The notes: generated from the letters alone by a model not told the origin. A stretch of 64,000 nt of DNA from Scilla litardierei (GCA_030789695.1 CM061142.1:565741281-565805280), one strand, 5' to 3'. Positions 44,200 to 55,136 are shown, counted from the first letter of the stretch. Translations and numbers: made by a program.

Positions 44200-45142
44200 A
44201 AGGCTAATCAAGCAGGGCATCATGTTCGAAGTGCTCAGCTGTAAACTTGACTGGGGCATCAGATGTCATCAGGTTTGTTTCAACTTTATATTTCTTGTTT
44301 TCTTTATACAAATCCTAGAGATGTTGCAGAGTTCGGCACACTCTGGACCAGTGGCCTTTCATGCCACAGTTATGGCACTGGTCTTCCCTTCCCTTTTGGG
44401 TAGGGATGCATCATTTCTATTGTTGCCATTTCTGCACCAGGTGAACTTCCGCTTACTTCCATTTATTCGCTGCTGGACTTGGCCCCTAGCCTTTTTGTTC
44501 TGTCCCCATTCTGTGATCTTTCTTTTCGTTTATTGTCTCTCTTGTTTTTAGGAAAAGAAGAGGCATTGTGAGTTTCTGGTAGGGGCAATGCCGGGGGTGC
44601 ATGTTGTGAGTGGCGAAGAGAAGCTCTCTCTTTTGTTCGGCCATGGGTAAACATGACAACAGCTCAGAATACCTGGTGAACTTGCATTCACGGTATTGCT
44701 GCATTAGCATCGCATCTTTTCATGGAAGGACGTATACGTCTTTTCCAGCATGCGATCTTCTGAGACTTTTCACCACACAACTTCAATGGTGAGGAGATGC
44801 TAAAAAGAGCTGAGTTGTACTCAGCTATGGACTTAAAGTCATACAGTCTCAGGTTCTCCCACTCATATCGTGCCTTTGGTAATATAACAACTTTCTGATG
44901 TTTATATCTATCCACAAGGGCAGTCCACTGCTCATATGGATCTTCAACAGTAAGGTATTCAACCTTTAGGGTCTTGTCCACATGGCTTGCACCTTTTCTA
45001 TATCGCTTACATTTTCATTATCAATCACATCAGAAATGAGGGACTTTGCCCGCAGATGAAACTTCACATCGAGCTGCAAGCTGAGATAGTTTCTTCCTGG
45101 TGCATCCAGCACTTCGAAATCGACACTTGTGATTTTAGCCAT
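44200..45142 (-). pseudogene. gag: B2 gag, frameshifted
   Basis: It begins MAKITSVDFEVLDAPGRNYL at 45142, equivalent to B1 gag. Frameshifts occur near 44980, 44740 and 44480. YLTVEDPYEQWTALVDRYKH, LRLYDFKSIAEYNSALFSI and YRECKFTRYSELLSCL are readable. The zinc knuckle CHNCGMKGHWSRVC (about 44330-44380) is intact, unlike in B1. Not translatable as one protein. Confidence 0.85.
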
Positions 45143-45270
45143 TTTATCTAGCAGAGCACAAATTTGCATGAATTAATAATATAAACAGTAAACATTTTCA
45201 CGCGGAGGCAATTTTTTTATATGAAGAGCTAATTGCGTGGATCGGCCAGTCCCACATAAATAAAGAGTCC

Positions 45271-45376
45271 AAAGTCCATTACAGTCCATATTACACAAAT
45301 GAAAGCTTTTAAAAAGAAATTACAAAGTCCATTACAGTCCATATTACACAAATGAAAGCTTTTAAAAAGAAATTAC
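45271..45376. repeat. Perfect 53-bp tandem duplication in the B2 leader
   Basis: Two identical 53-bp units (45271-45323 and 45324-45376) begin AAAGTCCATTACAGTCC and end AAAAAGAAATTAC. Identity in otherwise decayed DNA implies a recent slippage event. B1 has a single related segment near 9610. Confidence 0.9.
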
Positions 45377-45678
45377 AACTTTGGAAATCATGTGGGTCCC
45401 ATATAAGATCTTCAGTTTCAATTTTGGCGTCCGTCTCCATGGAAAGTAGTCTTCGGTCTTGGACATTTACATAAATTCCTCACTAAAGTTTCTCTCAAAA
45501 ATAAAAGAAAAGTGCGGGAAATAAAATGTGGGACTTAAACAGCCGATCCAAAACCGCATTTAGCCATTCATGCAAAAATTTGTGTTCATCAAACATTTTC
45601 AGCAGACATTTTCATCACAGGCATCGCAGACATTTATATTCACACAAAGGATAAATAATTTAATTACTTAATAATTAT

Positions 45679-45748
45679 TGGACCACTGGGCAACGTCATA
45701 CACCGTTAGGTTAGCTGACTAACGGCAGAGCGGTCGCATGATCTTCCT
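45679..45748 (-). other. Conserved 70-nt leader block of the short-LTR family (B2)
   Basis: This is the counterpart of 9951-10020 in B1, differing at three positions by my count. It keeps the CCGTTAG/CTAACGG stem. It ends just before the tandemly duplicated unit starts (45801), so it is absent from the second unit. Confidence 0.65.
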
Positions 45749-46149
45749 AATTATTAAGTTTTAATATTTGCACAACCAAACATAGTTTATCCACATAAAT
45801 AGCCTGAAAAGATGCGAAGCATATAGTTATGATCCTACAAAGGTATCATATAATGCAAGAGTTGTGCTAGTTGGGTTTATTCAAAAAAAAATTGAAAAAG
45901 AGCCCAAAATATAACATGTTCTTCTTGAAAAAGGAAGAAGTTTCCTTTTAAATCATCCCCAATTTATCCTCAAAAATCCCCTTATAGCCCCATAATTTAT
46001 CATGATTTTTATGAATTTTTAGGTCTTCCAAAACACCATTTTTAATCAATTTTTAGCCAAGCAGGCCTTTTTCAGGCTTATATCTTTGCCCCTTGTTTTT
46101 TTGTTAATCAATCCTACGGGCTTCAGGCCCGCAAGGCTTTTTTTTTTGA

Positions 46150-46670
46150 ATTTGGGCATCATGCCCAATAGATTAAGGGGTGGCGGCTAGGGTTAGCCAC
46201 CGCCGCCTTTGGATTGCCGCCGGGCAGCGGCAAGAGGGGGGGAAGCGCCCCAACCCGGGGGGGTCTAGCGGTAAGGCGGCCGCCCCCCTTCCGGGGCGGG
46301 CGGCGGCGATGGGCAACCACCCCCCTTCAGGGGGTGGGGTACCGGTGGCGGCAACTCGCCGCACCCCCCTTCAGGGGGGTTGATCTCAGCGGCGGCGAAA
46401 ACACCGCACCCCACTTTGGGGGGGTTTGCCGGCGGCGGCAAATCACCGGAACCCCCTTCGGGGGGTTGATCTCGGCGGCGACAAATCGCCACACCCCCTT
46501 CGGGGGGTGTGTGTATTTGATCTCGGCGGCGGCAAATCACCGCACCCTCCCTTCGGGGGGGTTTGATCTCGGCAGCGGTGAAAAGGACGCACCCCCCTTC
46601 GGGGGGGATTTGATATCGGCGACGGCGAAGCGCCTCACCCCCTTCGAGGGATTGTCGACGGCAATCGGGG
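46150..46670. repeat. GC-rich hairpin array in the B2 leader (unit 1)
   Basis: About eight or nine repeats combine CCCCCTTCGGGGG-type hairpins with GGCGGCGGCAAATCGCCGC-type inverted repeats and GTTTGATCTC spacers, roughly 40-50 bp apart. Open frames across it (up to 155 codons) are compositional. The array lies between the conserved block and the primer site. Confidence 0.8.
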
Positions 46671-46960
46671 TAAAAATATGATTTTTAGACGAACAAGTCC
46701 GTCGTTTTCAGGCGATTAGCAATTCCCATCTCGATCTTGTGAGATCAATGGGTAGATCAACATACGTATAATAAAAACAGTTTTTTAAGCAGGTTTTACC
46801 TCTATATCCGTCCTCAGGATATAGCGACGGTTGAACGAAGTCTACGCGGATGACGACGCTTGTTTGAGGAAGCCTTGTACCGCGCGTGTGGATCTCCCGT
46901 CTCTCTTCGCTTTCGCAACGATCGATTTTTGTGGAATTTTAGTGGCTCGTGCTGATAACG

Positions 46961-47105
46961 TGTTATGAATCAACTACTGTGGGAGGAACCCACAGCCCTT
47001 TATTTATATGCAGGATAGGAGAGTACAAGATAAGATACATAGATATTGGCTTATCTCCAAGATACCCACAATCCTAACCAACTCTGGTTCATATCCATTC
47101 ACAAC
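46961..47105 (-). repeat. 5' LTR of B2 (145 bp)
   Basis: The plus strand reads TGTTATGAATCAACTACTG to CATTCACAACA. It contains GTGGG/CCCAC arms next to CCCTTTATTTATA, the counterpart of the B1 palindrome and TATA box. The copy in unit 2 is at 49105-49251. Confidence 0.85.
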
Positions 47106-47756
47106 AGTTATGCTATTGTAGATACAAAATGTTAATTTTTTTTTGAAATTTATGCAAATATCTCTTCAAAAAATTTGATCTTTTTATGTTTAAGTGCCAT
47201 CTAGGCCTCGTTGAGTGCAATTGTAATTTGTAAGGCATTATGTTCATCTTGGTTAAGGATGCACATGGGTCAACGTAATTTTTTATTTTTCTGACAATTT
47301 TACAGTAAACAAAATAAACAAAAATTATTTCTGGCAAAAAAAATTGTGCTTCCTACTAAATTTAATTCCTGAATCCGTCAGTGCCTATTGGCTAGAGGGA
47401 TGCCCTACACCCATTTACTCATAGAATAAATAGTCGCGTTTCTCATCAACTGAACATTGCTTCCTCTTCTCGGCATGAGTCTGTTGGATTCGTCTAGTTT
47501 GTCATCGCTCCATATGCTCTGAAGACTCCATGTTATCCTCTTGACAATGAAGATGTGCAAACTTCAATAATGACGTCGGAGAGCTAGCACACGTTACATC
47601 GCCAATGTGGGAATGCTTGGTTGCCGTTGGCCACGAGAATGGGCCTGGGCTGGCCCAATCTAGCTAGCTTGAAAAGCCCAATTTTGGCAAAAGCCCGCTC
47701 GCCGCCTGTTTTGTGGTGCATAGCCCCAAGGCTGCCTAAAATCCAAATCTGATAGA

Positions 47757-47830
47757 ATAAGAATCCCGACCACAGGCAACTATCAACACCTCAAGCGTCT
47801 TGTCGTCGAGTTGCGGAGTATATCCAAAAG
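47757..47830 (-). pseudogene. Eroded copy of the 58-codon gene (unit 1)
   Basis: It shares short blocks (TACTCCGCAAC, ACGCTTGAGGT, GTTGATAGTTGCCTGTG, GGGATTCTT) with 49916-50092 but has several internal deletions, so no frame remains. It shows which unit has decayed. Confidence 0.65.
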
Positions 47831-48060
47831 TTTTTGTGATTAATGTTGTTTATCAGTGGAAATTTTGACTGCATTATCTTATTCAAGGCCTAAGCCTAAC
47901 GGACCGTAACCCAGCCTGGCCCACAAATGTCTTTTTTTCAGTGCGAACATTGTGGACGTGATTGTCTTTTGCATCAAAATTGAGAATCAGACGAGCTCTA
48001 GCGGGTTCGTATGTGTACTTCTTCTCTGCATTTAACCATTCAACCACTGGACAATCTCAT

Positions 48061-49251
48061 AGCCTGAAAAGAAGCGTATAATGCAAGGGTAATAAAATCC
48101 CCTTATAGCCGTATAATTTATCATGATTTTTCATGAATTTTTAGGTCTTCCAAAACACCGTTTTAAATCAATTTTTAGCCCAACAGGCCTTTTTCAGGCT
48201 TATATCTTAGCCCCCTTGTTTTTTTTGTTAATCAATCCTGCGGGCTTCAGGCCCGCAAGGCTTTTTTTTTGAATTTGGGCTTCAAGCCCAATAGATTAAG
48301 GGGTGGCGGCTAGGGTTAGCCACCGCCGCCCTTGGATTGCCGGGCGGCGACAAGAGGGGGGAAGCGCCCCCCTGGTCGCGGGGGGAGGGGGGGCAATGGT
48401 CAACCGCCCCCCATCGGGGTGTGGGGTTTTCAGCGGCGGCAAAGCGCCGCACCTTCTCGGGGGTGTTTGCCGGCGGCGGCAAATCACCGCACCCCCTTGG
48501 AGGGGTTTGATCTCGGCGGCAGCGAAAACGCCACACCCCCCTATGGGGGGTTTGCCGGCGGCGGCAAATCGCCGCAGCCCCCTTCGGGGGGTGGGGTTTG
48601 ATCTCGGCGGCGGCAAATCGCCGCCCCCTCCCTTTGGGGGGGGGTTTGATCTCCGTAGCGACGAAAACGACGCATCCCCCCTCGGGGGGGGTGGGGGTGG
48701 GGGGTTTGCCGACGACGGCAAAATGCCGCACCCTACTTCGGGGGGAGGGGGTTTGATACCGGCGGCGGCGAAGTGCCGCACCCCCCTTCGGGGGTTGCCA
48801 ACGGCAATAGGGGTAAAAGATGATTTTTGGACGAACAAGTTCATCGTTTTCAGGTGATTAGTAATTCCCATATCGATCTTGCGAGATCAATGGGGTAGAT
48901 CAATCATACGTATGATAAAAACAACGTTTTTAGTGGGTTTTACCTCTATATCTGTCCTCCGGATATAGTGACGGTTGAACGAAGCCCACGCAGATGACGA
49001 CGCTCGTTTGAGGAAGCCTTGCACCGCGCGTGTGGATTTCCCGTCTCCCTTCGCCTTCGCAACGATCGATATTTGTAGAATTTTAGAGGCTCGTGCTGAT
49101 AACGTGTTATGAATCAACTACTGGGGGAGGAACCCACAGCCCTTTATTTATAGGCAGGATAGGAGAGTTACAAGATAAGATACATAGATATTGGCGTATC
49201 TCTAAGATACCCACAATCCTAACCAACTCTGGTTCATATCCATTCAAAACA
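48061..49251 (-). mobile_element. Second copy of the B2 leader and 5' LTR (unit 2, B3)
   Basis: This holds leader with GC-rich hairpins (48300-48810), hairpin CTATATCT/GGATATAG (48952-48967), primer site and LTR at 49105-49251 (147 bp, TGTTATGAATC to TTCAAAACA). No gag or pol is attached. It exists because of the tandem duplication. Confidence 0.8.
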
Positions 49252-49915
49252 GTTATGCCATTGTAGATATAGAATGTGAATTTTTTTTCCGAAATTTATG
49301 CAAATATCTCTTCAAAAAATTTGATCTTTTTTATGTTTAAGTGTCATCCAGGCCTCTTGAGTGCAATTGTAATTTGTAAGGCATGACTATCATCTTGGTT
49401 AAGGATGCACACTGGTCAACGTAATTTTTTATTTTTGCGACAATTTTACAATAAACAAAATAAACAAAAATTATTTCTGGCAAAAAAATTGTACTTCCCA
49501 CTGAATTTAATTCCTGAATCCATCAGTGCCTATTGGCTAGAGGGATGCCCTACACCCATTTAATCATAGAATAAATAGTTTCGTTTCTCATCAACTGAAC
49601 ATTGCTTCCTCTTCTCGACATGAGTCTGTTGGATTCGTCTAGTTTGTCATCGCTCCATATGCTCTGAAGACTCCATGTTATATCCTCTTGACAATGAAGA
49701 TGTGCAAACTTCAATAGTGACGCCGGAGAGGTAGCACACGTTACATCGCCAATGTGGGAATGCTTAGTTGCCGTTGGGCACGAGAATGGGCCTGGGCTGG
49801 CCCAATCCAGCTAGCCTAAAAAGTCCAATTTTGGCAAAGGCCCGCTCGTCGCCTTTTTTGTGGTGCATAGCCCTAAGGCTGCCTAGAATCCAAATCTATT
49901 AAGGTTTCATCATTA

Positions 49916-50092
49916 TTACTTTTCCTCGATTTTTTTCTTGTTCTTTTTTGTGGCCACCGCCTTCACCGAGAACAAGAATCCCGCTAATGCACAGGCAACT
50001 ATCAACGACATGACCCGTTGCTTCAACCTCTGCCAGGGGATTACCTCAAGCATCTCCTCAATCGTCGGGTTGCGGAGTACGCGGTTCGCCAT
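49916..50092 (-). CDS. 58-aa single-pass membrane protein, unknown
   Basis: The ATG at 50092 opens MANRVLRNPTIEEMLEVIPW and runs to a TAA at 49916-49918. Residues about 28-44 (VMSLIVACALAGFLFSV) form one hydrophobic segment, preceded by a short acidic/amphipathic N-terminus and followed by a lysine-rich tail (KKNKKKIEEK). The GC content and codon pattern differ from the surrounding AT-rich DNA, which supports real coding. I do not recognise the family. It may be a complete small gene or the first exon of one. It lies in the flank of B3; a broken copy is at 47757-47830. Confidence 0.55.
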   Translation of the reverse strand: MANRVLRNPTIEEMLEVIPWQRLKQRVMSLIVACALAGFLFSVKAVATKKNKKKIEEK

Positions 50093-50775
50093 CCAAAAGC
50101 TTTTTTGTGAATTTTTTTATGTAAATATTTTTATGTCAAGGTGGTGAGTGAGTAATAATTCTTGGTGCTTGGGTTGGTTAAGGTTGGGCATGATGCCGCA
50201 TTAATGTTGTTTATCGTCTCTTTTAGTTTTATCTTTGAGAACACAAATTTCAAGTTCATCTTTTTTGTTGTTAATTTTTATCTTTTTTGTTAATTTCTGT
50301 GGACATATTTTTCCTTAATCTGCAAATGTGAAAATTTTGACTGTAGATAGTAAATCATTATGCGTTATTTAAATTTGTGCAAAGTTCCATTATCTTATTC
50401 AAAGCTGTAAATCATTTTTCTATTTTAATGTTTTATTATAATTTTATTAAGCTAAGCCTAACGGACTGACCCAAAGCATTTTTAAACCCATTTAGTTATT
50501 CTTAAAGCACTATAATCTTTGGGCCGGCCAAAAAAAAACCTGTCATCATTGGTTATCATCAAATGTCAAATGTCTTTTTTTTCATGTGCGAACATTGTGG
50601 GCCTGGATTTTAAATGCTCGAGTCGAGTCAAGTCAGACTTTGTGATTGTCTTTTGGATCAAAGTAAAAAAGGATTTCTTAATATTTGACAAACACCCATG
50701 GAGAACAAAATTGAGAATCAGGTCAAACGAGCTTTAGCGGGTTGAGTATGTGTACTGCTTCTCTAACTCGTGGAT

Positions 50776-51505
50776 AAACAAACTCATTAAGTGAGTCACC
50801 TGACAACCACCCGGCTTGTAGCCGACTGACCCATCCATTTACGAGCTCTAGGAGTATGACGATGCTGAAAATTAGAGTTAATGCATGTAAGTTAATTGGA
50901 CGACGAGATTGGCGTAGAATATAGAAAGATGACCATCGACCCTTATTATAGCTTTAGAGTTTTAGCGCAATTGTGGGGAATATAATGTAGTATTATTCTC
51001 TTTGGGATTGTGATACTCCACATGGAGATCTGGCACTTAGCTTTGGTATGTCACCCATCCTCACAATTCTCTTCTTCAAGCAACCACAATCCATCTCACA
51101 AAGAGAGAATGTGATACATATGGTTATTTCTTGAGTGCCTTGGAATTTTTACATACCAGACATTTTTCTAGCGCGCATTCAATTTAGTGTTGAAATCATT
51201 ATCAGCTACAAGGTCATCATAGTAAAGTCCATATTCAAAAGATTTCTCTACTGATCTAAATTATCCAAGTTCAAAATATACATTTAGTCTTCTTGTCAAA
51301 AGCACTTCTGTATGGTATCCCTTAATGTAAACAAACATGTCATTAAGTGAGTCACCTGACAACCACCCAGCCTGTAGCCGACTGACCCATCCATTTACGA
51401 GTTCTAGGAGTATGACGATGCTGAAAATTAGAGTTGATGCATGTAAGTTAATTGGACGACGAGATTGGCATGGCTACATATAAGTTTATTGGACAACGAA
51501 ACTAC
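50776..51505. repeat. Direct repeat of about 145 bp flanking 0.4 kb
   Basis: 50776-50923 and about 51329-51469 share GTGAGTCACCTGACAACCAC, GTAGCCGACTGACCCATCC and TTAATTGGACGACGAGATTGG. A weaker third echo (ATAAGTTTATTGGACAACGA) follows at 51478-51505. The 0.4 kb between has no gene. Confidence 0.8.
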
Positions 51506-52104
51506 GACAAAAAAAATTGAGGCGCCCCTCGATAAAGTTACAACAAATTGCCAATTAAATCAAGCAAAATCCAAATTTTCTCATGCAACTTAATGTTTAA
51601 TTGGCTTTAGAAATCTGTCAATTGCTAGTTATGTTAGAATCATTAATCAGATCAGTGTGCCACCATTAATTTTGCTCATGACAAATGAATTTAGATTGTC
51701 TGAGGCCCAAGTAATAACCACCAAATTAATGAAATTAATAAAAAATAAAAAAATAAATTAACAGTAACACCAATAATTCTCATATTAGCCCATTTCATGT
51801 CGATGTCGAGGTGGCCAAATTTGACTAGACAATTTGAGTGGCACATAATTGAGTCTATCAAAACATGTAATCCATTCTTATGAATTATCCGATTATATTA
51901 GACTGCTAAGAAAGTAGTATTACTAAGTTATACAATCATTTACACGCAATTAGTTTAAGGTGAAGATTAGACTAGTTGAGAACCAAACTACTCGGTTTCT
52001 TAAAAAGCAATACTTTCATACATAATCATGTCAAATATATTTTTCTAATATTGCCAAAAAATACATCATCATCTAGCAATCACAGTAATGAAGGCAAATC
52101 TAAT

Positions 52105-52338
52105 GATGTCCATCGCCGAGAAATACTTATGATGTCCATCGCAGAGAAATACTTATGCTTAGAGAGTGACACTTTTGCATATAAATTGGCATCCAAGAAC
52201 ATCGTGTTTAATAAAATTTCTCTTATTAATTCCAACTCTCTCACCTAATGCTTAGAGAGTGGTACCCTTACATATAAATTGGCATCCAAAAACCTCGTGA
52301 TTAATAAAATTTCTCTTATTACTTCCAACTCTCTCCTA
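52105..52338. repeat. Two adjacent tandem duplications (26 bp and 93 bp)
   Basis: 52105-52130 and 52131-52156 are 26-bp units starting GATGTCCATCG, with one mismatch. From 52156 a 93-bp unit beginning TGCTTAGAGAGTG is repeated at 52249, ending TTCCAACTCTCTC. Surrounding DNA (51506-52694) shows nothing else recognisable. Confidence 0.85.
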
Positions 52339-52694
52339 ATCCATTTGAGTCCAAAAATAATTTCAATTTTCTCAAACATCTTAAACTTAGAACATGGAAA
52401 CACAACATGTTCATTGTTATAACCATTAAATTAAATGATGAAGAAAAATTTGCCCTCTAAAACAGCACAAACACATACATAAGAAATTAAAACATTTAAA
52501 TTATATGACATTGCAACACAAAGAAAATGAGAAGAGTTAATGGCATGACATAACTAATTACACAAACAAATAACAGAGAGACCATCAAGTACAACTTGCT
52601 TCTGAAATACATTTCAGTATCATAATCCCTAAATTTATATGTGCTTCAGTTTTTTTTAAAACAAAAATGAGATACACAAGAATCAATATCACTG

Positions 52695-53415
52695 TGTTAC
52701 GCCTATTTGACCGAGACCCCAAAAGACACGAGCACAGGAGCCCGACTACTGGTCGAAGGCCCACCTGCATCCTCAAGCCCATTCAACAAAGGCCCTGTAA
52801 GGGATCTTCTCGAATGTCGATCCGACCCGGCCCCGATAACCCGCTGGACACTCACCCACTCCTGCGAAAACCGTTCCCCCGAACGCGCGACCACTAAATG
52901 GCGGTAATGGGGAGGTGCTGGAATGGCGAAGAGAGCGGCGGTGAGGGGGAGGATTGATGGGGCACGATCGAGGGCGGGCGTGGGACGTGGGCCAGAGGCA
53001 ATCACGCAGGGAGCTCTACAAAAGGGCTCGGAGGACGACGAAGAAGAGGACCGCATCTCAGGTAACAAAACCTAAGGTACTCCATCAACGACCTCGTTCC
53101 CCCAATTCATCTCCTTCCTCCCCCGCTCGCGCCGAGAGACGCCGTTACGATCTCTTCACGAGTCGGACCGTCTCCGCCGGGCCTCCTTTCTCAGATCACT
53201 ATCTGACTTAGGCATCGGAGGGGATTTGGCCGGAACCAAGGTCCGGCCCCCTGACGAGCGTTCTCGTCTACGCAGGTGGACAGCTGATCAACGGGCCGAG
53301 GCTACCCCTCGCCCCTCTCCGACCACTCGATCGACTGGATAGTGAGGCTTCCCTCACCGTCAACCTGCCGAGGCCGAGCAGGCCCCGCCGAGGCCGAACG
53401 TCTTAGTCGGGACCA
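52695..53415 (+). mobile_element. GC-rich LTR-like insertion with 9-11-bp direct repeats
   Basis: It starts TGTTACGCC and ends GGGACCA. It is flanked by CAATATCACTG (52684-52694) and, overlapping its end, CAATATCACTG (53414-53424). The inside resembles gypsy Tat-type LTRs: CTCTACAAAAGGGCTC as a TATA-like region and ATCTGACTTAGGCATCGGAG in U5. A gypsy solo LTR should have a 5-bp duplication, so the longer repeat is odd. Frames of 66-121 codons inside are not supported as genes. Confidence 0.55.
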
Positions 53416-53517
53416 ATATCACTGCATCCAATCTCATAATCCAATGAGATTTCTGGAGGCAGTAACACCTCCATCCACAACAAGATTATGCCCATTAATA
53501 TCTATAAACAAAAGATA

Positions 53518-53892
53518 GTGAAAAATGGAGAAGAGCTGACAGCGCTGAAAATTTTTCCAGCGCTGTCAGCATTTTGGGCACCCTAAAAGTTTTTTTTTTT
53601 GAAAATTTTTTTTCAGTAGTTAGATATACTTGTTGGGAAGCTCCCTACAAAACTTCAGCTCGATCCGACACCGTTTGAGCCTCCGTTCATCGATTTCAAA
53701 AACGTTGCGCAAAACTGTGGACAGATTTGCGCAACGTTTTTGAAATTGATGAACGGAGGCTCAAACGGTGTCGGATCGAGCTGAAATTTTGTGGGGAGCT
53801 TCCCAACAAGTTTATCTAACTACTGCAAAATTAATTTCAAAAATAAATACTTTTAGGGTGCCCAAAATGCGGACAGCGCTGGAAAAATTTCC
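53518..53892. mobile_element. Foldback element: near-perfect 165-bp hairpin, 18-bp flanking repeat
   Basis: Arms 53547-53713 and 53726-53892 are inverted copies with few mismatches around a 12-bp loop (ACTGTGGACAGA). A smaller palindrome (arms GCTGACAGCGCTG and CAGCGCTGTCAGC) is at 53535-53570. The 18-mer ATCTATAAACAAAAGATA occurs on both sides (53500-53517 and 53893-53910). No coding. A transcript would form a long double-stranded RNA, a potential siRNA source. MITE-like, class unknown. Confidence 0.8.
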
Positions 53893-54159
53893 ATCTATAA
53901 ACAAAAGATATGAGTTTAATAATCAATAATAAACATTTTATTGAATCAATAATAGATGAATTGGTGTATGCATAGAACAGATTAATCGGGTCACCATTAA
54001 CAAAATCTTACATGCACTCAAACAATTGAATATCTCTTATTTGGAATTAAAATTTGTAATGATAGTCCATATCAAGGTGTTCTAATAATGTATTATTTGT
54101 CAGCCAGCGGATAGTATTGCCTTACCTCCAGCTTTCAAGTAGAGACTTCACCTCAAATG

Positions 54160-55136
54160 CAAGTGGACAGTCATCATGAAGCTACTTGGGCGGAATGTGA
54201 TGCCACGGATCTTAGAATCAAAACTGATGCATTTCTAGAAACCCAAGGGGGAGCTGGAGTTGGTAGAACTAGGGGATGGGTTTGTTATGGTGAAGTTCAA
54301 TTGCGATGAAGATTTGATCTTTGATATGGAGGAAGGACCTTGGATGGTGTTCGGACATTACTTTATGATTCATCGTTGGGTCCCCCTAACTTTTGACAGA
54401 GAACTTCTACTATCAAATCGACCGCAATGTGGGTTCAATTCCTCTTCATGTCCATCGAGTAATACGATGACCGAGTTCTCTTCGCTTTAGGCAATTGTGT
54501 GGGGATGGCAATCAAGTTTGATTCACATACTCGTTTGGTAATGAAAGCTCGATTCGCACGAGTTTGTGTCAAAGTTAATCTGAATGCAGTGCTGAAAGCT
54601 CAAGTGTTCTTCGAGGGATGGTGGCAGTCCGCTCATTATGAAGGGTTCAGTATGAAGGGTTGAGCTTGATCTGCTTCAAGTGTGGGAGGGTTGGTCTGAG
54701 GGATCCTTGCCCCTTGCAATCAGTTGATTTTGTGGTGATAGATGTAGAGACATGCCATGTGAGTGCCGATCGGACTTCCGAGGGCTTGTTGATAACTAGG
54801 GCTCCTACTTCGCTGATCCAATCTACGCAGGCGGCTGGATTTGGGCTTTGGCTAATGGCAAGATACCGCCAGAATCGTTGCAGCACTGGGCGACAGTTGG
54901 GAACTGCCCCCGAGAAAGTTGGGGCAGTTACAACGACAAGATCAAGGTTTTCGGAATTATCGGAGGGGAGGGTTCTCCAGGGAGACATTAGAAATGAGGC
55001 AGCTGAGGTCTTGGCCCACTCAGCTCACTCTCCGAAGAAATACTCAGGGCGGAAGGAGAGCCCACTGTCCTCTGGGCCCAGACCGAGCCCACTTGCTTCT
55101 AGGTCCCAAACCCAACTAGAAGTACCCTTCGAATGA
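54160..55136 (+). pseudogene. LINE ORF1 (DUF4283, zf-CCHC_4)
   Basis: KLLGRNVMPRILESKLMHF, then after a stop LELVELGDGFVMVKFNCDED and EEGPWMVFGHYFMIHRWVPL, is the DUF4283 RNA-binding-like domain. The next part (VGMAIKFDSHTRLVMKARFA) is frameshifted. The knuckle LICFKCGRVGLRDPCP has Leu where the CCHC histidine should be. A proline/serine-rich tail follows. In active LINEs ORF1 binds element RNA; this copy is dead. Confidence 0.82.

Larger units (their letters stand above)
42691..47105 (-). mobile_element. Short-LTR copia element B2, 5' half
   Basis: The minus-strand order is 5' LTR (47105-46961), primer site TTATCAGCACG, leader with a GC-rich hairpin array, conserved 70-nt block, gag, protease and integrase. 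It then stops inside the integrase-RT linker (EDEILKILHI at about 42692). RT, RNase H and 3' LTR are missing; element C sequence follows in the same orientation. It shares gag and integrase similarity with B1 but has a different LTR sequence. Confidence 0.82.
45801..50764. repeat. Tandem segmental duplication (two diverged units)
   Basis: Unit 1 is 45801 to about 48032; unit 2 is 48061 to about 50764. Both start AGCCTGAAAAGA. Each contains leader with GC-rich hairpins, primer site, 5' LTR and the same flanking DNA (for example GTTATGCYATTGTAGATA and GAATGGGCCTGGGCTGGCCCA), ending near AGCGGGTT...GTATGTGTACT. Unit 1 has several deletions in the flank relative to unit 2. Because the flank is included, this is a DNA-level duplication and not a second insertion. 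Confidence 0.85.

Noticed and set aside
46173..46681. Frames up to 155 codons on both strands, and equivalents at 48282-48871
   Set aside because: Composed of repeated hairpin units; open in several frames at once, which is a sign of a repeat and not of coding.
52703..53211. Frames of 66-121 codons on both strands
   Set aside because: They fall inside the GC-rich LTR-like insertion; overlapping in several frames and without domain similarity.
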